From contig JAKQNR010000004.1 in assembly GCA_029565685.1 (NCBI GenBank), positions 1-61,371 on the forward strand: a stretch of DNA of 61,371 bases, read 5' to 3'. Made by a program: the position numbers and the translations under genes. Under the pieces are notes generated by a model, which was not told where the DNA came from, did no database searches, and saw only the letters and a program-made list of their open reading frames with translations. Shown piece after piece: positions 37,284 through 46,758 of the stretch. Position 1 is the stretch's first letter; each line of letters opens with the position of its first letter. The DNA is from a bacterium (lineage in GTDB: Bacteria; Zhuqueibacterota; Zhuqueibacteria; Residuimicrobiales; Residuimicrobiaceae).

Positions 37284-37322
37284 ATGGAACCAGCGGCCAT
37301 CTGCACCAGTCGCTGGTTGGGC
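37284..37322 (+). other. Short degenerate attC-like palindrome
   Basis: AACCAGCG (37,288-37,295) pairs perfectly with CGCTGGTT (37,311-37,318). The right end is GTTGGGC (37,316-37,322), a perfect GTTRRRY box on the plus strand; the left box ATGGAAC matches poorly. Only 39 bp long, so possibly a truncated site. Confidence 0.3.
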
Positions 37323-37501
37323 GATTTCATGCATGCCTAAATATAGCTTTTGAGGAATTCGAGAGCAAGTCATTTCTAAACCCACCGGCGATTTTGAATC
37401 TTGACGCGTTTACCATAATTTTGTAGCATACGCCTTATCCATGGTCTGTCAGAACTTGTTTGAAAGGGACAAGGTTCAGCGTGTGTGCTCCTGCGGCAAA
37501 A

Positions 37502-38081
37502 ATGTACCGGCCGCGCAGACCGGAGGCTTCACCTATTTTTCGATAGGTTTGTGGGCATTTCGACGAGTTTGTGCGTGTTTACGCCGAGCGATTCCAGCCG
37601 AAATATGGCTCTCGGCGGCCGGTCATTCGTACCGCTGTCGACAAGTTGCTCAAATGTATGGATTTGCGGAAGGGATTCGCACGGGTGCGTTGTCCGGATT
37701 GTGGTAGAGTTTTTCGTGGTGTTTTCGTGCAGGCGGCGCTGTTGTTGCCCGTCCTGCAATCAAAAACGGGCGCTGCTGCTTGGCATGCAGTTGGCTGAGG
37801 AAGTGATTGCACCGGTCAGCCACCAACAGTGGGTATTGACCATTCCGAGGCGTTTGCGCATTTTTTTCCGTTACGATCGACATTTGCCGGGGAAGCCCTG
37901 CCGGCCGGCGTATGGAACGATACGGCAATCTTTGCGCCAGGCATGCGGAGCTCTCGAGGGCGAACCTGGGTATGGGGGGCGTTCAGGCCGCCTTCTGGCG
38001 GATGGCGATCTGATGGGCTGGCACAGCCATGTACCTGCGATCTTGAGCGAGGAGTTTTCCAGGTTAAGATATAAAATGTAA
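37502..38081 (+). pseudogene. IS91-family transposase, N-terminal part, broken
   Basis: Pieces of one protein are spread over two frames. The first frame has an in-frame TAG at 37,544, then FDEFVRVYAERFQPKYG and MDLRKGFARVRCPDCG. In the next frame come FSCRRRCCCPSCNQKRALL, then VSHQQWVLTIPRRLRIFFRY and DGDLMGWHSHVPAI. The CPDC and CPSC pairs are the zinc-binding domain of IS91-type (Y2, rolling-circle) transposases. The catalytic C-terminal half is missing. A 35-residue tail of this family is at 42,735-42,842. Confidence 0.7.
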
Positions 38082-38628
38082 AATGCGCAAGTAGAATTCA
38101 TGCAACTAAACGGAACGACATCATGACGGTTGGTGCATCAAAAAATAAAAAACGTTGCCTTTGGCAGGGGCTTGTTCCGGGAGATGCCTCATACCGGTAC
38201 CGATACCTGCAAGCAGGGGTAAAAAGTCTCGAAGCCGTCGCTGCATTTATTTGTTTTCTAAATAGTTAATTTGCTGGGTTGCCTGGATGTGAACATGCAA
38301 CCTCCGGCTTGAAAGGCCAAGGCATATTGGAAAAAATCAACCTTGGTTGTAGAGTTGCGGTTGAACTTATTTCATCCCGGGGAAAAAATGAGAAAATTAT
38401 CCGCTTGTTTTTAAATTTTTATTTAAATAATTTTTATTTCAGAGGCGTGCGGATCATTCGTCCGGAATAGCCCATTAACCCTAAGAAGGGAGCAACGTTC
38501 GAGGCATCAGGTGTTCCGGCGCCCTCTCTCTGAAGAGGTCAGAATTTCCCATGCATTCAAATTCCCATTAGTAGCGGGATTGGAAACATGGGTAAAAAAG
38601 TTTGCGCTTGACGCTGGAGGAGGAAATA
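38082..38628. other. Stretch without a convincing gene
   Basis: About 550 bp between the IS91 remnant and the lipoprotein gene. AT-rich in the middle (38,390-38,440). No gene was recognised. The region upstream of 38,629 holds a very strong ribosome site (GGAGGAGGAAAT). Confidence 0.45.
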
Positions 38629-40173
38629 ATGCATGCGCATAAAAAATTCTGGAAGGGCGTGGAAGTCGCTTGTCTCGCGGGGAGTATCGTTCTCTTCGCC
38701 GGACGATGCTCTTTCAAGAAACCAAGTGCGCCCGACTGGGATGTCGTATTTACCCTTCCCTTGATCAACGAAATCTTTACCATTTCGGAGATTGCCGAGG
38801 ATAATGACCACCTGAACGCCTCGGATCAGGATGTGATCGTTTCCTTCGATGACCGCATTGATCCTATCGCCTTTAGGGATTACCTAAAAATTTCAGATTC
38901 GCAAAAAAACCTATCGATCCCCGTTCCCATGGGCAAAGGTGTTGGCTGGGAAACCACGCAAAGCGAAGAGATCCTGATGCCCAATTCCATCGTCGTGGAT
39001 GAGGCCGCTGTAAGGCACGGACAGCTCGAGATCCAGGCCTACAATACTTCGGGATATCAGATCCAAGCCGAGATAAGCATTCCCTCTCTAACTCAGAATG
39101 GTTCAATCTTGCCGCTGTTCTTGAACATTGGGGCGGGCAAGAACGCAACGTCTGTGTTTCCTCTACAAGGATGCTTTTTCCGGCCTCCGCACTCCGGAGG
39201 ACATAATGTGGTCCCGTACCATACGAAAATTCAGATCAAATCCATTTCAACCGGAACAGCCGGTACAGTGAATATCAATGTCCGTATCGCTGATCTCGCC
39301 TTCGAGAGTATCACCGGAAGGTTCAACGATCTTGTCGTCGCTCTCGAAGCAGATACCATCGACATCGACATCCCGGAGGCAGGGGAACGATTCAAAGTGG
39401 AAAAAGCCGCGCTCTCCTTGATTCTTGTGACCGACCTGGCTATTCCCGTCACTTTCGATCTTTGGATCGAAGCCATGGAATGGAGCGGATCTTCAGCACC
39501 GGCTCCGATCCATACCACGGGCACTACGGCGGGAACCGGCCTTCCCGACACGCTCTCTTTTTCCGCAAACGTGGCCGAATTCATCAATAGCCGGCCGGAG
39601 CGCATTCTCGTTCACGGGAATTTCAAACTCGGCAGCAGCTTGACATCCGTTTCGGTGAACGGCAAAGATACTATCAATGGAACCTTGATTTTTTCGGCCC
39701 CTTTAATTTTTGCCCTTTCCGCACAGGCTCAAAAGATGGATGTCGATACCTTAGAAATAGATAAAGACGCACGGAAGACCATTCGCGAAAACCTTCTCTC
39801 TGGCAATTTGGACGCAAAGGTTGAGAACGCCTTGCCGCTGGGGGCGTCGGTGACCCTGTTCTTTTCAAAAACGCGAGCGGACAGCATGATCTATGATCTA
39901 TACGATCTCAAGATCGGCCCGCTCACCGTAAGGTCAGCTCCCACATCAGGGAATCCCGGTACGGTAACTGGAGCAGTTACAAGCGATTTGGATGTGGCCT
40001 TGACGAAGGATCAGCTGAGACTATTTGAGGATTCGATCGTGTATATGGGCATCTATCTTACATTTTCCGGAACAGGAAACAAGATGGTCAGGATTCGTCC
40101 TTCGGATTACATCGGAGTGAAGGCTTCGCTAACGGCACAGATAAACACGACTGTTCCTGAAGAAGATGAGTGA
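38629..40173 (+). CDS. Secreted or lipoprotein-like beta-rich protein, KSB1/Calditrichota type
   Basis: A 514-residue protein. The N-terminus has a hydrophobic segment (VACLAGSIVLFAGRC) ending in a cysteine, but the residues before the cysteine fit a lipobox poorly. Then comes APDWDVVFTLPLINEIFTISE, a pattern that recurs at the start of a large uncharacterised family in KSB1 and related phyla. The rest is beta-rich with many short strands. GGAGGAGG precedes the ATG. It is followed after 11 bp by the DUF5723 barrel gene, so the two are probably an envelope pair. Confidence 0.65.
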   Translation: MHAHKKFWKGVEVACLAGSIVLFAGRCSFKKPSAPDWDVVFTLPLINEIFTISEIAEDNDHLNASDQDVIVSFDDRIDPIAFRDYLKISDSQKNLSIPVPMGKGVGWETTQSEEILMPNSIVVDEAAVRHGQLEIQAYNTSGYQIQAEISIPSLTQNGSILPLFLNIGAGKNATSVFPLQGCFFRPPHSGGHNVVPYHTKIQIKSISTGTAGTVNINVRIADLAFESITGRFNDLVVALEADTIDIDIPEAGERFKVEKAALSLILVTDLAIPVTFDLWIEAMEWSGSSAPAPIHTTGTTAGTGLPDTLSFSANVAEFINSRPERILVHGNFKLGSSLTSVSVNGKDTINGTLIFSAPLIFALSAQAQKMDVDTLEIDKDARKTIRENLLSGNLDAKVENALPLGASVTLFFSKTRADSMIYDLYDLKIGPLTVRSAPTSGNPGTVTGAVTSDLDVALTKDQLRLFEDSIVYMGIYLTFSGTGNKMVRIRPSDYIGVKASLTAQINTTVPEEDE

Positions 40174-40184
40174 GGGAGTGGGAT

Positions 40185-41606
40185 ATGAACAGATTGAAAA
40201 ACTGCCGCTTGAAGCGATTTTTACTTATGGGCCCAGCGCCCTTTCGCCGTTCTCGGGCTCGTATGCTCGTCTCTATTTTGATGGCATTCGATGCCTTTGC
40301 CATCCGAGGATTGGCATATAGCCAAACATCGGCTCGCGGATTGGGTATGGGCGGAGCCTTCACCGCCCAAGCGCGGGGAGTGCAAGCACAGTTCTGGAAT
40401 CCCGCCAATCTGGGAGCGCCGGACAACCCCCGTTTCTCCCTCAATTTTATTTCGGCCGAGGCAGGCCTCTGGAATAACAGCTTTACAAAAGGGATGTACG
40501 ATAAATACAACGGTCGGCACTGGAACAGTCAGGATGTCGAGGATATTCTTAACGCGATCCCGGATGACGGTTTGCGCTTGAACGCCGAGACCTGGTTGAA
40601 TGTCCTTTCCTTCTCTGTGGGGTCTGTGGCCGTTTCCTTTGGAATAAATGGAGCCGGTTTTTTCACGTTGGACCGAACGCCCTTCACCCTCGCTCTGAAA
40701 GGCAACGAGATAGGAAAAACCTACACGTTGGAAGATATCGACGGCCAAGCGCTGGCCCTCGGCGTTTTCGGATTATCCTATGGTCGGTCGATAAAACTTC
40801 CGCATACCGAGTGGTTTTCTGTCGGGACCACCCTTCATAGCTTTTTTGTTGGTCCCTTCATGAACGTCGACAGGGCTCAGGCTTCGCTCTCATTTCAAGA
40901 ATACCATATGGACTTGGACGCGGAATTCGCCATTTCGGACAATCTGAACATCGCCGGCCTCGACCTTTGGGAGGAGGACGAAGATGATTCAGACACAGAA
41001 TCCAAGGAATCTTGGCCGCTCAAGATGGGCTGGGGCCTGGACCTGGGAGCTGCTGCGCGTTTCAGCTCCAAATGGATGGTGGGATTCTCGATCTTTAACC
41101 TCCTCGGGCATATCCCGTGGGCAGAAGCAGGTCGTATCGGCAGAGGATGCGTACAGGCAGATTCGCTCACTGTTTTCACCGATGATGACGATAAAGATGC
41201 CGTCTTGGATTCTTTATGGTCGGAGCCTGCGGGCAGTCTCTCGGGAAAACTCCCCACTATACTTCGTCTGGGAGCATCCTATCAGGTGGGCCACTATCTT
41301 GTGACCGCCGATCTTCGCCAAGATTTTGCGAACGGGGCGTTCACGAGCACGCGGACCCAATTGGCCGTGGGGACTGAATGGTCCCGGATCCGCTGGCTCC
41401 CCCTTCGGATGGGAGTCGTCATAGGAGGAAGGAAAGGCATTGGGACGTCTTTCGGACTCGGGGTATGTCCGGGAGCCTTCCGGTTCAACATGGGGGTCAT
41501 GAATTGTGGATTTTTCACTCCGGGTTTGAACAAGGGGGTAGTCGTGGCTTTGGATTTGGGGATCGTATTTGATAAATCGCATTCCGGAACTGCTCGTATC
41601 TACTGA
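40185..41606 (+). CDS. DUF5723-type outer-membrane barrel protein
   Basis: A 473-residue protein. After a long basic leader and hydrophobic stretch comes SARGLGMGGAFTAQARGVQAQ with FWNPANLG, the FadL/DUF5723-like opening of outer-membrane barrels. Many amphipathic strands follow, plus two acidic loops (EEDEDDSDTESKE at about 265 and TDDDDKDA at about 340) that resemble calcium-binding stretches. The start at 40,185 is preceded by GAGGGAGTGGG. It is in an operon with the protein before it. Transport or surface function is likely but not known. Confidence 0.7.
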   Translation: MNRLKNCRLKRFLLMGPAPFRRSRARMLVSILMAFDAFAIRGLAYSQTSARGLGMGGAFTAQARGVQAQFWNPANLGAPDNPRFSLNFISAEAGLWNNSFTKGMYDKYNGRHWNSQDVEDILNAIPDDGLRLNAETWLNVLSFSVGSVAVSFGINGAGFFTLDRTPFTLALKGNEIGKTYTLEDIDGQALALGVFGLSYGRSIKLPHTEWFSVGTTLHSFFVGPFMNVDRAQASLSFQEYHMDLDAEFAISDNLNIAGLDLWEEDEDDSDTESKESWPLKMGWGLDLGAAARFSSKWMVGFSIFNLLGHIPWAEAGRIGRGCVQADSLTVFTDDDDKDAVLDSLWSEPAGSLSGKLPTILRLGASYQVGHYLVTADLRQDFANGAFTSTRTQLAVGTEWSRIRWLPLRMGVVIGGRKGIGTSFGLGVCPGAFRFNMGVMNCGFFTPGLNKGVVVALDLGIVFDKSHSGTARIY

Positions 41607-41805
41607 TGGACCAGAGAGGTCGCAGCCTTTATTGAGATGCGTCGGCCGCATCCATCGGATGAAATCTGCAAAGCTCCGGATCGATTGCATGCGATCATTC
41701 CTCAGCATCGTGATGCAACGTCCTCCTTCTGCACCGATTCCATATTTACAATCAGATCGAACCGACTATGAAAATTTCTCGAAGGCCGAGTATAATTAAC
41801 AACGA

Positions 41806-41955
41806 TTATTTGTCGTTTACTTTCAGTGCTTTATAGCGCTTTTCGAAAATCGGCAGATTCGGATCATTCTGAGCTTTTGCTTTGTGAAAAGCCTTTTCAT
41901 AATTGGTCAGTGCCAAATCTTTCCGGACGTTACGATCATAGGCTTCATCGAGACG
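41806..41955 (-). pseudogene. C-terminal tail of a TPR-type protein
   Basis: Reads RNDRLDEAYDRNVRKDLALT, then NYEKAFHKAKAQNDP and FEKRYKALKVNDK, ending at a TAA (41,808-41,806). This looks like the last TPR-like repeat of a longer protein. Its upstream part is replaced by another gene fragment. A relic. Confidence 0.4.
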
Positions 41956-41959
41956 GTCA

Positions 41960-42349
41960 TTACGGTTGGTCCGTCGGGGAACAGACGGGCGTTCGTTTCA
42001 AAACAACGAGGGCGTCAGCCGGGCTGTTTTTGAACATCAGGCAATATTCCATACCGTTTAATTCGGCCGCTGCGGCGATGCCGTAAATTCTCACCAGCGG
42101 TTCGTTCGACAAAGTGTCCAGAAGGTTGACATCGTCCAAGTAGGCAGCAAGCACGCAGCCGGAGAGTCCGTAAAGATATTGGGTGTTGACGCCTTTGGCT
42201 TTCAGCAGGTCGTCGAGGGCGGTCTTGGTAAAGGCACTGGGATACTTTTTGATGATCTTGGGATCGTCTTGGCTGATATTAACGGTTTCGGTGAATTCGA
42301 ATTCTACGGTGCCCAGAGCCGGTCCCTGGCCGATCGTGCTGTGGGGCAT
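41960..42349 (-). pseudogene. Isochorismatase-like fragment
   Basis: The frame reads MPHSTIGQGPALGTVEFEF, then DPKIIKKYPSAFTKTALDD, GVNTQYLYGLSGCVLAAYL. These are the lysine and cysteine regions of isochorismatase-type hydrolases. The catalytic aspartate region before it is missing (a stop lies at about 42,395), and the part after VLAAYL does not look like the family. Mosaic remains of at least two genes. Confidence 0.45.
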
Positions 42350-42734
42350 ACGACTAACCAGATTGTTTTTGTACTGAGCAAATCAATCAAGATGTTTTAG
42401 CTTCCAATCCAGGCGCAACTTCCTTTTGATCCGTCATGGGCAGAAAAGCATTTTAACTATCAATGACCAACAGCGCCGATTTCAAAAGATTGGCCTGCCC
42501 TGTATTCGCTTGACGACTATATGACGGCAAAGCGCAAATGAAGCACATTAGATGAAAAACCGCACAGCGTTGCATCTTTTCATCAGCTTTGCTCCTGATC
42601 GATCATCTTCCCCATTGATTTTATTTAACTAAGTTACATATGGTTGCGGGAAAATGTCAAGGTAGAATCCGAGCTTTTCCCTTCCCGCCTATGTCGCCTC
42701 TGAATCGTCATCTCATCCATTGGTAGGCTCATAG

Positions 42735-42842
42735 ATGAAGATCATCAGTTTTATTGAAAAGCGTCAGCGGGAAGTGGTTGAGAAAATACTGCGCCACTAC
42801 GGGTTGTGGAGAATGCAGGTAATGCGGCCGCTGCCCGAATGA
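42735..42842 (+). pseudogene. Tail of an IS91-type transposase
   Basis: A 35-residue frame: MKIISFIEKRQREVVEKILR, then HYGLWR. This resembles the conserved C-terminal stretch of many IS91-family transposases (ISFIE..., IEKILRHLGLW). It has the same orientation as the N-terminal remnant 4.7 kb to the left. No intact element is present. Confidence 0.45.
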
Positions 42843-43002
42843 CCGTCTGACCATGAATAAACCACAGCGCTATGCCTCCTCGTCGTGGCCGCACAAACGC
42901 TGCGCCTCGGACTCGGCGCGATTCGGGGATTTGGCTTGCTTTTAGTATGAGGGTAAATTATATTAGCCCATGAAATCAAATTCAATCAACAAAGAGCTGA
43001 AA

Positions 43003-45420
43003 ATGAGACTTGGCAATCTGCTGTCCTTTATTTTGATTTCTACGTGGACCGTCGTGCGGACGGCCGCGCCAAATGAGTTGGATCGCTCCGGCCCGACCAT
43101 CGCCCTGCAATCCCTTGTCTACCAGATAGGCGATCAGTGGCACTGTCCGTTGTGCCGGCAACCGGTTGAAAACCGCGACCGCTTCGGCATGGATCTGAGG
43201 TTGTGTCTGTCGGAATGGCATGATGTTTTCATCGATGCGGATTATTTTCATTGGAAAATCAGATACCTGACCGACGGGGAGCTGGTTCGATCGTTGCTTC
43301 TCCCTGCCCAGGAACAGGCTCTGCACCAAGCTGTGCGGGCAAAGGATTCAAGCCGAGTGTCGGTACTGCTGCACAACTATTTCGCCGGCCGCAAGGACAA
43401 CCATCGGTTATCCACCTATGATGCGGGAAATAAAAAATATTTTATCACCATCGACGAGTTTCTTCAGGAGGTGCGCATCGACAGCCATCGCACCAACGCC
43501 ATCGTTCGTTCCGCTCAAACCTTCTATTCGCCGGAACGAGGGTTCACCCTGTTCGGCGTTCACTGGGGCGATCGTATCGATTTCAATCACACCTACAGCA
43601 ACGCCAGCAAGTGGGGCGTCCATTATCTTTCGTTTCTAGATGATCAGATCAACTATTTTCTGCTGACGCGCGATCCGCAGACCGCACGGGCTTTTGAGAC
43701 GGTTTTCAACCAATGGTACGATCAATTGGACAGCGTTCAGCAGGAACCGGTGATCCACCATCAAAAGTCCTATGATTTTATCTGGTATGAACTGGGCCTT
43801 GCCAACCGGACGCAGAAATTCATCGACGCCGCGCGTGTGTTCGGCGGCTATCTTTCTCCCGAAACCCACAAGCGGCTGCTGAAGATCATTCTGGGCTCTT
43901 CCAGATGGCTGGAGCAATGCCTGGAGAAAACCCCCTTTCATCCGTACAACTGGCAGACGCACACCGCCTTTACTCTTTCCTACGCAGCAGCGGCCTTTCC
44001 CGAGTTCGCCGAATCCGCCGATTGGCTGGCGCTCGGAAAAAAATACATGATCCTTCATCTGGAGAACGACATACGGGACGACGGCGGCTATGTGGAGCGC
44101 ACACCCGGCTATGCGAGCTATATGTTTTCCGTGTTCTACCGTTACATGATGATGATGGAATATTTTTTAAACGATCCTTCTTTGAAGCAAACCTATCTGC
44201 CCAGACTGGAGAAATTCATCGAATATTTTGTCCTGACCCAGACGCCGGTGGGCGTCAATGCACCCTTTAACGACGCCGCCAGAGGCAAAGACCTGGTGAC
44301 CCTGTTCAAGGAAATGAGCGTTTTCTTCCGCCGCGGCGATTTTCTCGGCGGCGTGCGCAACGAATTTTCTCCCGAAACGCTGGCGACGCTGCCCGTGGCT
44401 GTCCGAGAACCGGCCGTCACCTCCGTCGATTTTCCCGATTCCCGGTTCGTGGTCATGCGGGATTCCTGGCAACCCACTTCCTATTACCTGATCCTGAATT
44501 ACGGCGATTGGCAGAATCACACCCATTATGATCAACTCGATTTCGAGATTTATGCCAACGGCGTTCCCATCGCCCTGGACGCCGGCATCGGCCGCTTCGG
44601 CTATGTCGATTCGCTGCACGTCAGCTGGTACAAGCATCCGCTGGCGCACAATATGGTCACCATCAATCAGGCGGTTCCGGAGAAGCGGGACCGGCCGGGT
44701 TATGATAAGATTTGGGCGCCCCTGACCGACGTCGAGTTCTTTGCCGCCACGCATGACGGCTACCTCGAATATCAAAAGGCACGGCATCGGCGTCACATCG
44801 TGTTTGCTAAAAAGCGCTATTGGTTGATCATCGATCAGATCCATACGGAGAGAAAAAACCAGGAGATGGACTTCAACCTGCATACGCCGTGTTCCATGAC
44901 CGCGGTCGAGGACGGTTTTGTTTCGCTGCAGGAAACCGGTTTTCTGATCAAACAGGATCATCAGGATGCGCCGTTCGTCGAAAAAATCAAAGCCCAAGGC
45001 ATCGCCGATCTGCGCGGCCTGGCGGCTGAACCCTCTCATCGCGAAATCGACTGGTTGATCTTTCGCAAGAGACTGCAGGGCGATCCGGCCGTCGACCGAA
45101 TGGCCACGCTGATCTATCCGTTTGCCGCGAAAGACGGTCTGGCTGTGGAGGCGGTGACGGTGGAACGTCAGGCGCTGCAGGATCGCGCTGCCATGGCCTA
45201 TACGGTCAAGACAAAAGACCGCCAGGATCTCATCATCGTGTCGGACGGAGCCTACCGCACGTTCACCCGCGTCATCGCCGGCGATTTTACCTACGGCTGG
45301 TTCAGCTACCGCGACGGACGTCTGGACGCTGCGGCGTTGACCGATGTCAGCCGTTGCAAGGTCAAGGGCATGAGAAGCCTTTCCTTAAAAACTAAAAGTG
45401 TGTACGAGTTCAAAAGGTGA
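43003..45420 (+). CDS. Heparinase II/III-type polysaccharide lyase, secreted
   Basis: An 805-residue protein. After a signal peptide (to about residue 22) and an N-terminal extension with paired CPLC cysteines, residues about 100-420 are an alpha/alpha toroid (FNQWYDQLDSVQQEP, SRWLEQCLEKTPFHPYNWQTH), and about 430-800 the beta-sandwich of heparinase II/III-like PL families (NYGDWQNHTHYDQLDFEIYANG). The sandwich carries candidate catalytic residues: His and Tyr in HTHYDQLDFE, Tyr in SYYLILNYGD. The start at 43,003 was preferred over 42,970 because AAAGAG precedes it; either gives a signal. It cleaves uronic-acid glycans by beta-elimination; the substrate is unknown. Confidence 0.8.
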   Translation: MRLGNLLSFILISTWTVVRTAAPNELDRSGPTIALQSLVYQIGDQWHCPLCRQPVENRDRFGMDLRLCLSEWHDVFIDADYFHWKIRYLTDGELVRSLLLPAQEQALHQAVRAKDSSRVSVLLHNYFAGRKDNHRLSTYDAGNKKYFITIDEFLQEVRIDSHRTNAIVRSAQTFYSPERGFTLFGVHWGDRIDFNHTYSNASKWGVHYLSFLDDQINYFLLTRDPQTARAFETVFNQWYDQLDSVQQEPVIHHQKSYDFIWYELGLANRTQKFIDAARVFGGYLSPETHKRLLKIILGSSRWLEQCLEKTPFHPYNWQTHTAFTLSYAAAAFPEFAESADWLALGKKYMILHLENDIRDDGGYVERTPGYASYMFSVFYRYMMMMEYFLNDPSLKQTYLPRLEKFIEYFVLTQTPVGVNAPFNDAARGKDLVTLFKEMSVFFRRGDFLGGVRNEFSPETLATLPVAVREPAVTSVDFPDSRFVVMRDSWQPTSYYLILNYGDWQNHTHYDQLDFEIYANGVPIALDAGIGRFGYVDSLHVSWYKHPLAHNMVTINQAVPEKRDRPGYDKIWAPLTDVEFFAATHDGYLEYQKARHRRHIVFAKKRYWLIIDQIHTERKNQEMDFNLHTPCSMTAVEDGFVSLQETGFLIKQDHQDAPFVEKIKAQGIADLRGLAAEPSHREIDWLIFRKRLQGDPAVDRMATLIYPFAAKDGLAVEAVTVERQALQDRAAMAYTVKTKDRQDLIIVSDGAYRTFTRVIAGDFTYGWFSYRDGRLDAAALTDVSRCKVKGMRSLSLKTKSVYEFKR

Positions 45421-45471
45421 GCGCCGGTTCACCCGCCGAACGAAGCCGAATTGATTCGATCAAGGAGCTGC

Positions 45472-46743
45472 ATGCGCTACGCTTTCCCCTACGACTCGAT
45501 CGCACCCATTGAAATTCCTTCTTCCCATCCGGTGGATGTTTACACCGTTCCGTCCATTGACGCCGGCCGTCAGGAGGCCGAAGAGATCGTGGCTGCCAGC
45601 CTGGAGAATCCCATCGGCATGCCGAGACTGTCGCAGCTGGTTAATAGCGGTTCGCGCATTTTGATCCTGGTCGACGATTCGTCGCGGCCGACGCCGGCTC
45701 ATGAGATCGTGCCCGCCTTGCTGGGGGAACTGGGTCGCGGCGGCGCCAGCGAGCGCAACATCCTTTTTCTCATCGCCCTCGGCACGCATCGTGCCATGAC
45801 GGCGCAGGAGGTCGCGGCTAAAATCGGCGCGCAACAGGCGACGCGGTTTCGCGTGCTCAACCACCGATGGCATGATCCTGCGGCGTTGCATTCTTACGGC
45901 CGCCTGGATGATGGAACCGAGGTGCTGCTCAACCGCGCCATGCAAGAAGCGGACGTGATCATCGGGGTGGGCAGCATTGCGCCTCACCCGGCCGCCGGCT
46001 TCTCCGGCGGCGGCAAGATCATCGCACCGGGCGTTGCCAGCGATGAGGCGGTCGGCGAATTTCACTGGCGCAGCGTGCATTATCCGCAAAAAGAGGTGCT
46101 GGGCGTACGCGACAATCCGATGCGGCAGCGCATCGATGCCATGGCCGCCATGGCCGGGCTCACGGCCATCGTCAATGTGGTTTTGGACGGCGAGAATAAA
46201 ATCGTCCGTTGCTTCACCGGCCATCCGGTGGAGGCTCACCGTGAGGGCTGTCGCTTTTCGCAAACGCTCTATCGGGTCAAGGTGCACCGGCCGGCGGACG
46301 CCGGCATTTTTATCATCGATACCCACCCGCTCGATCAGGATCTGTGGCAGGGCGTCAAGGCCTTATGCGCGCTCGAGTGCATTGTGCCGGACGACGCGGT
46401 GGTCATCATCGTGACGCCCTGCCCCGAGGGCGTCAGCAGGCAGCACCCGGATGTGTTGGCTGTAGGATACCGAGGCCTGGCCGCTACGACCGAACTGGTA
46501 AACGCGGGCCGTTTGGATAAAGTGACGGCGCACAACATCGTCCAGGGAGGCCGGTTGATCGAACGTACGCAGGCGTTCTTGGTTTCTCCGGGCATCGATG
46601 CCGAGGATATCCGTCGTTTGGGTTTTACGCCGTTCGCTTGTGCACAGGAAGCATTGAACGAGGCGATTCGCCGCAAAGGCAGCCGAGAACGGGTGATTCT
46701 TTTAGGCATGGGCGGCGAAATTTGTCCGATAGCGGTTCAATAA
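45472..46743 (+). CDS. LarA-type (nickel-pincer) racemase/epimerase, DUF2088
   Basis: A 423-residue cytoplasmic protein. The N-terminal DUF2088 domain has ILILVDDSSRPTPAHEIVP; the lactate-racemase motif FSGGGKIIAPG follows. Residues His106, His172, Lys182 and His198 are each offset by exactly two from the catalytic and cofactor residues known in Lactiplantibacillus LarA (His108, His174, Lys184, His200), so the nickel-pincer nucleotide should bind. It would invert a 2-hydroxy acid. AAGGAG precedes the ATG. It lies 50 bp after the heparinase-type lyase and 15 bp before the cysteine hydrolase. No larB/C/E is visible. Confidence 0.82.
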   Translation: MRYAFPYDSIAPIEIPSSHPVDVYTVPSIDAGRQEAEEIVAASLENPIGMPRLSQLVNSGSRILILVDDSSRPTPAHEIVPALLGELGRGGASERNILFLIALGTHRAMTAQEVAAKIGAQQATRFRVLNHRWHDPAALHSYGRLDDGTEVLLNRAMQEADVIIGVGSIAPHPAAGFSGGGKIIAPGVASDEAVGEFHWRSVHYPQKEVLGVRDNPMRQRIDAMAAMAGLTAIVNVVLDGENKIVRCFTGHPVEAHREGCRFSQTLYRVKVHRPADAGIFIIDTHPLDQDLWQGVKALCALECIVPDDAVVIIVTPCPEGVSRQHPDVLAVGYRGLAATTELVNAGRLDKVTAHNIVQGGRLIERTQAFLVSPGIDAEDIRRLGFTPFACAQEALNEAIRRKGSRERVILLGMGGEICPIAVQ

Positions 46744-46758
46744 TTAAGGGCGATATCT

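Noticed and set aside
44167..45039. Open minus-strand frame inside the heparinase-type gene
   Set aside because: Antisense shadow of a clearly coding region; no recognisable protein.
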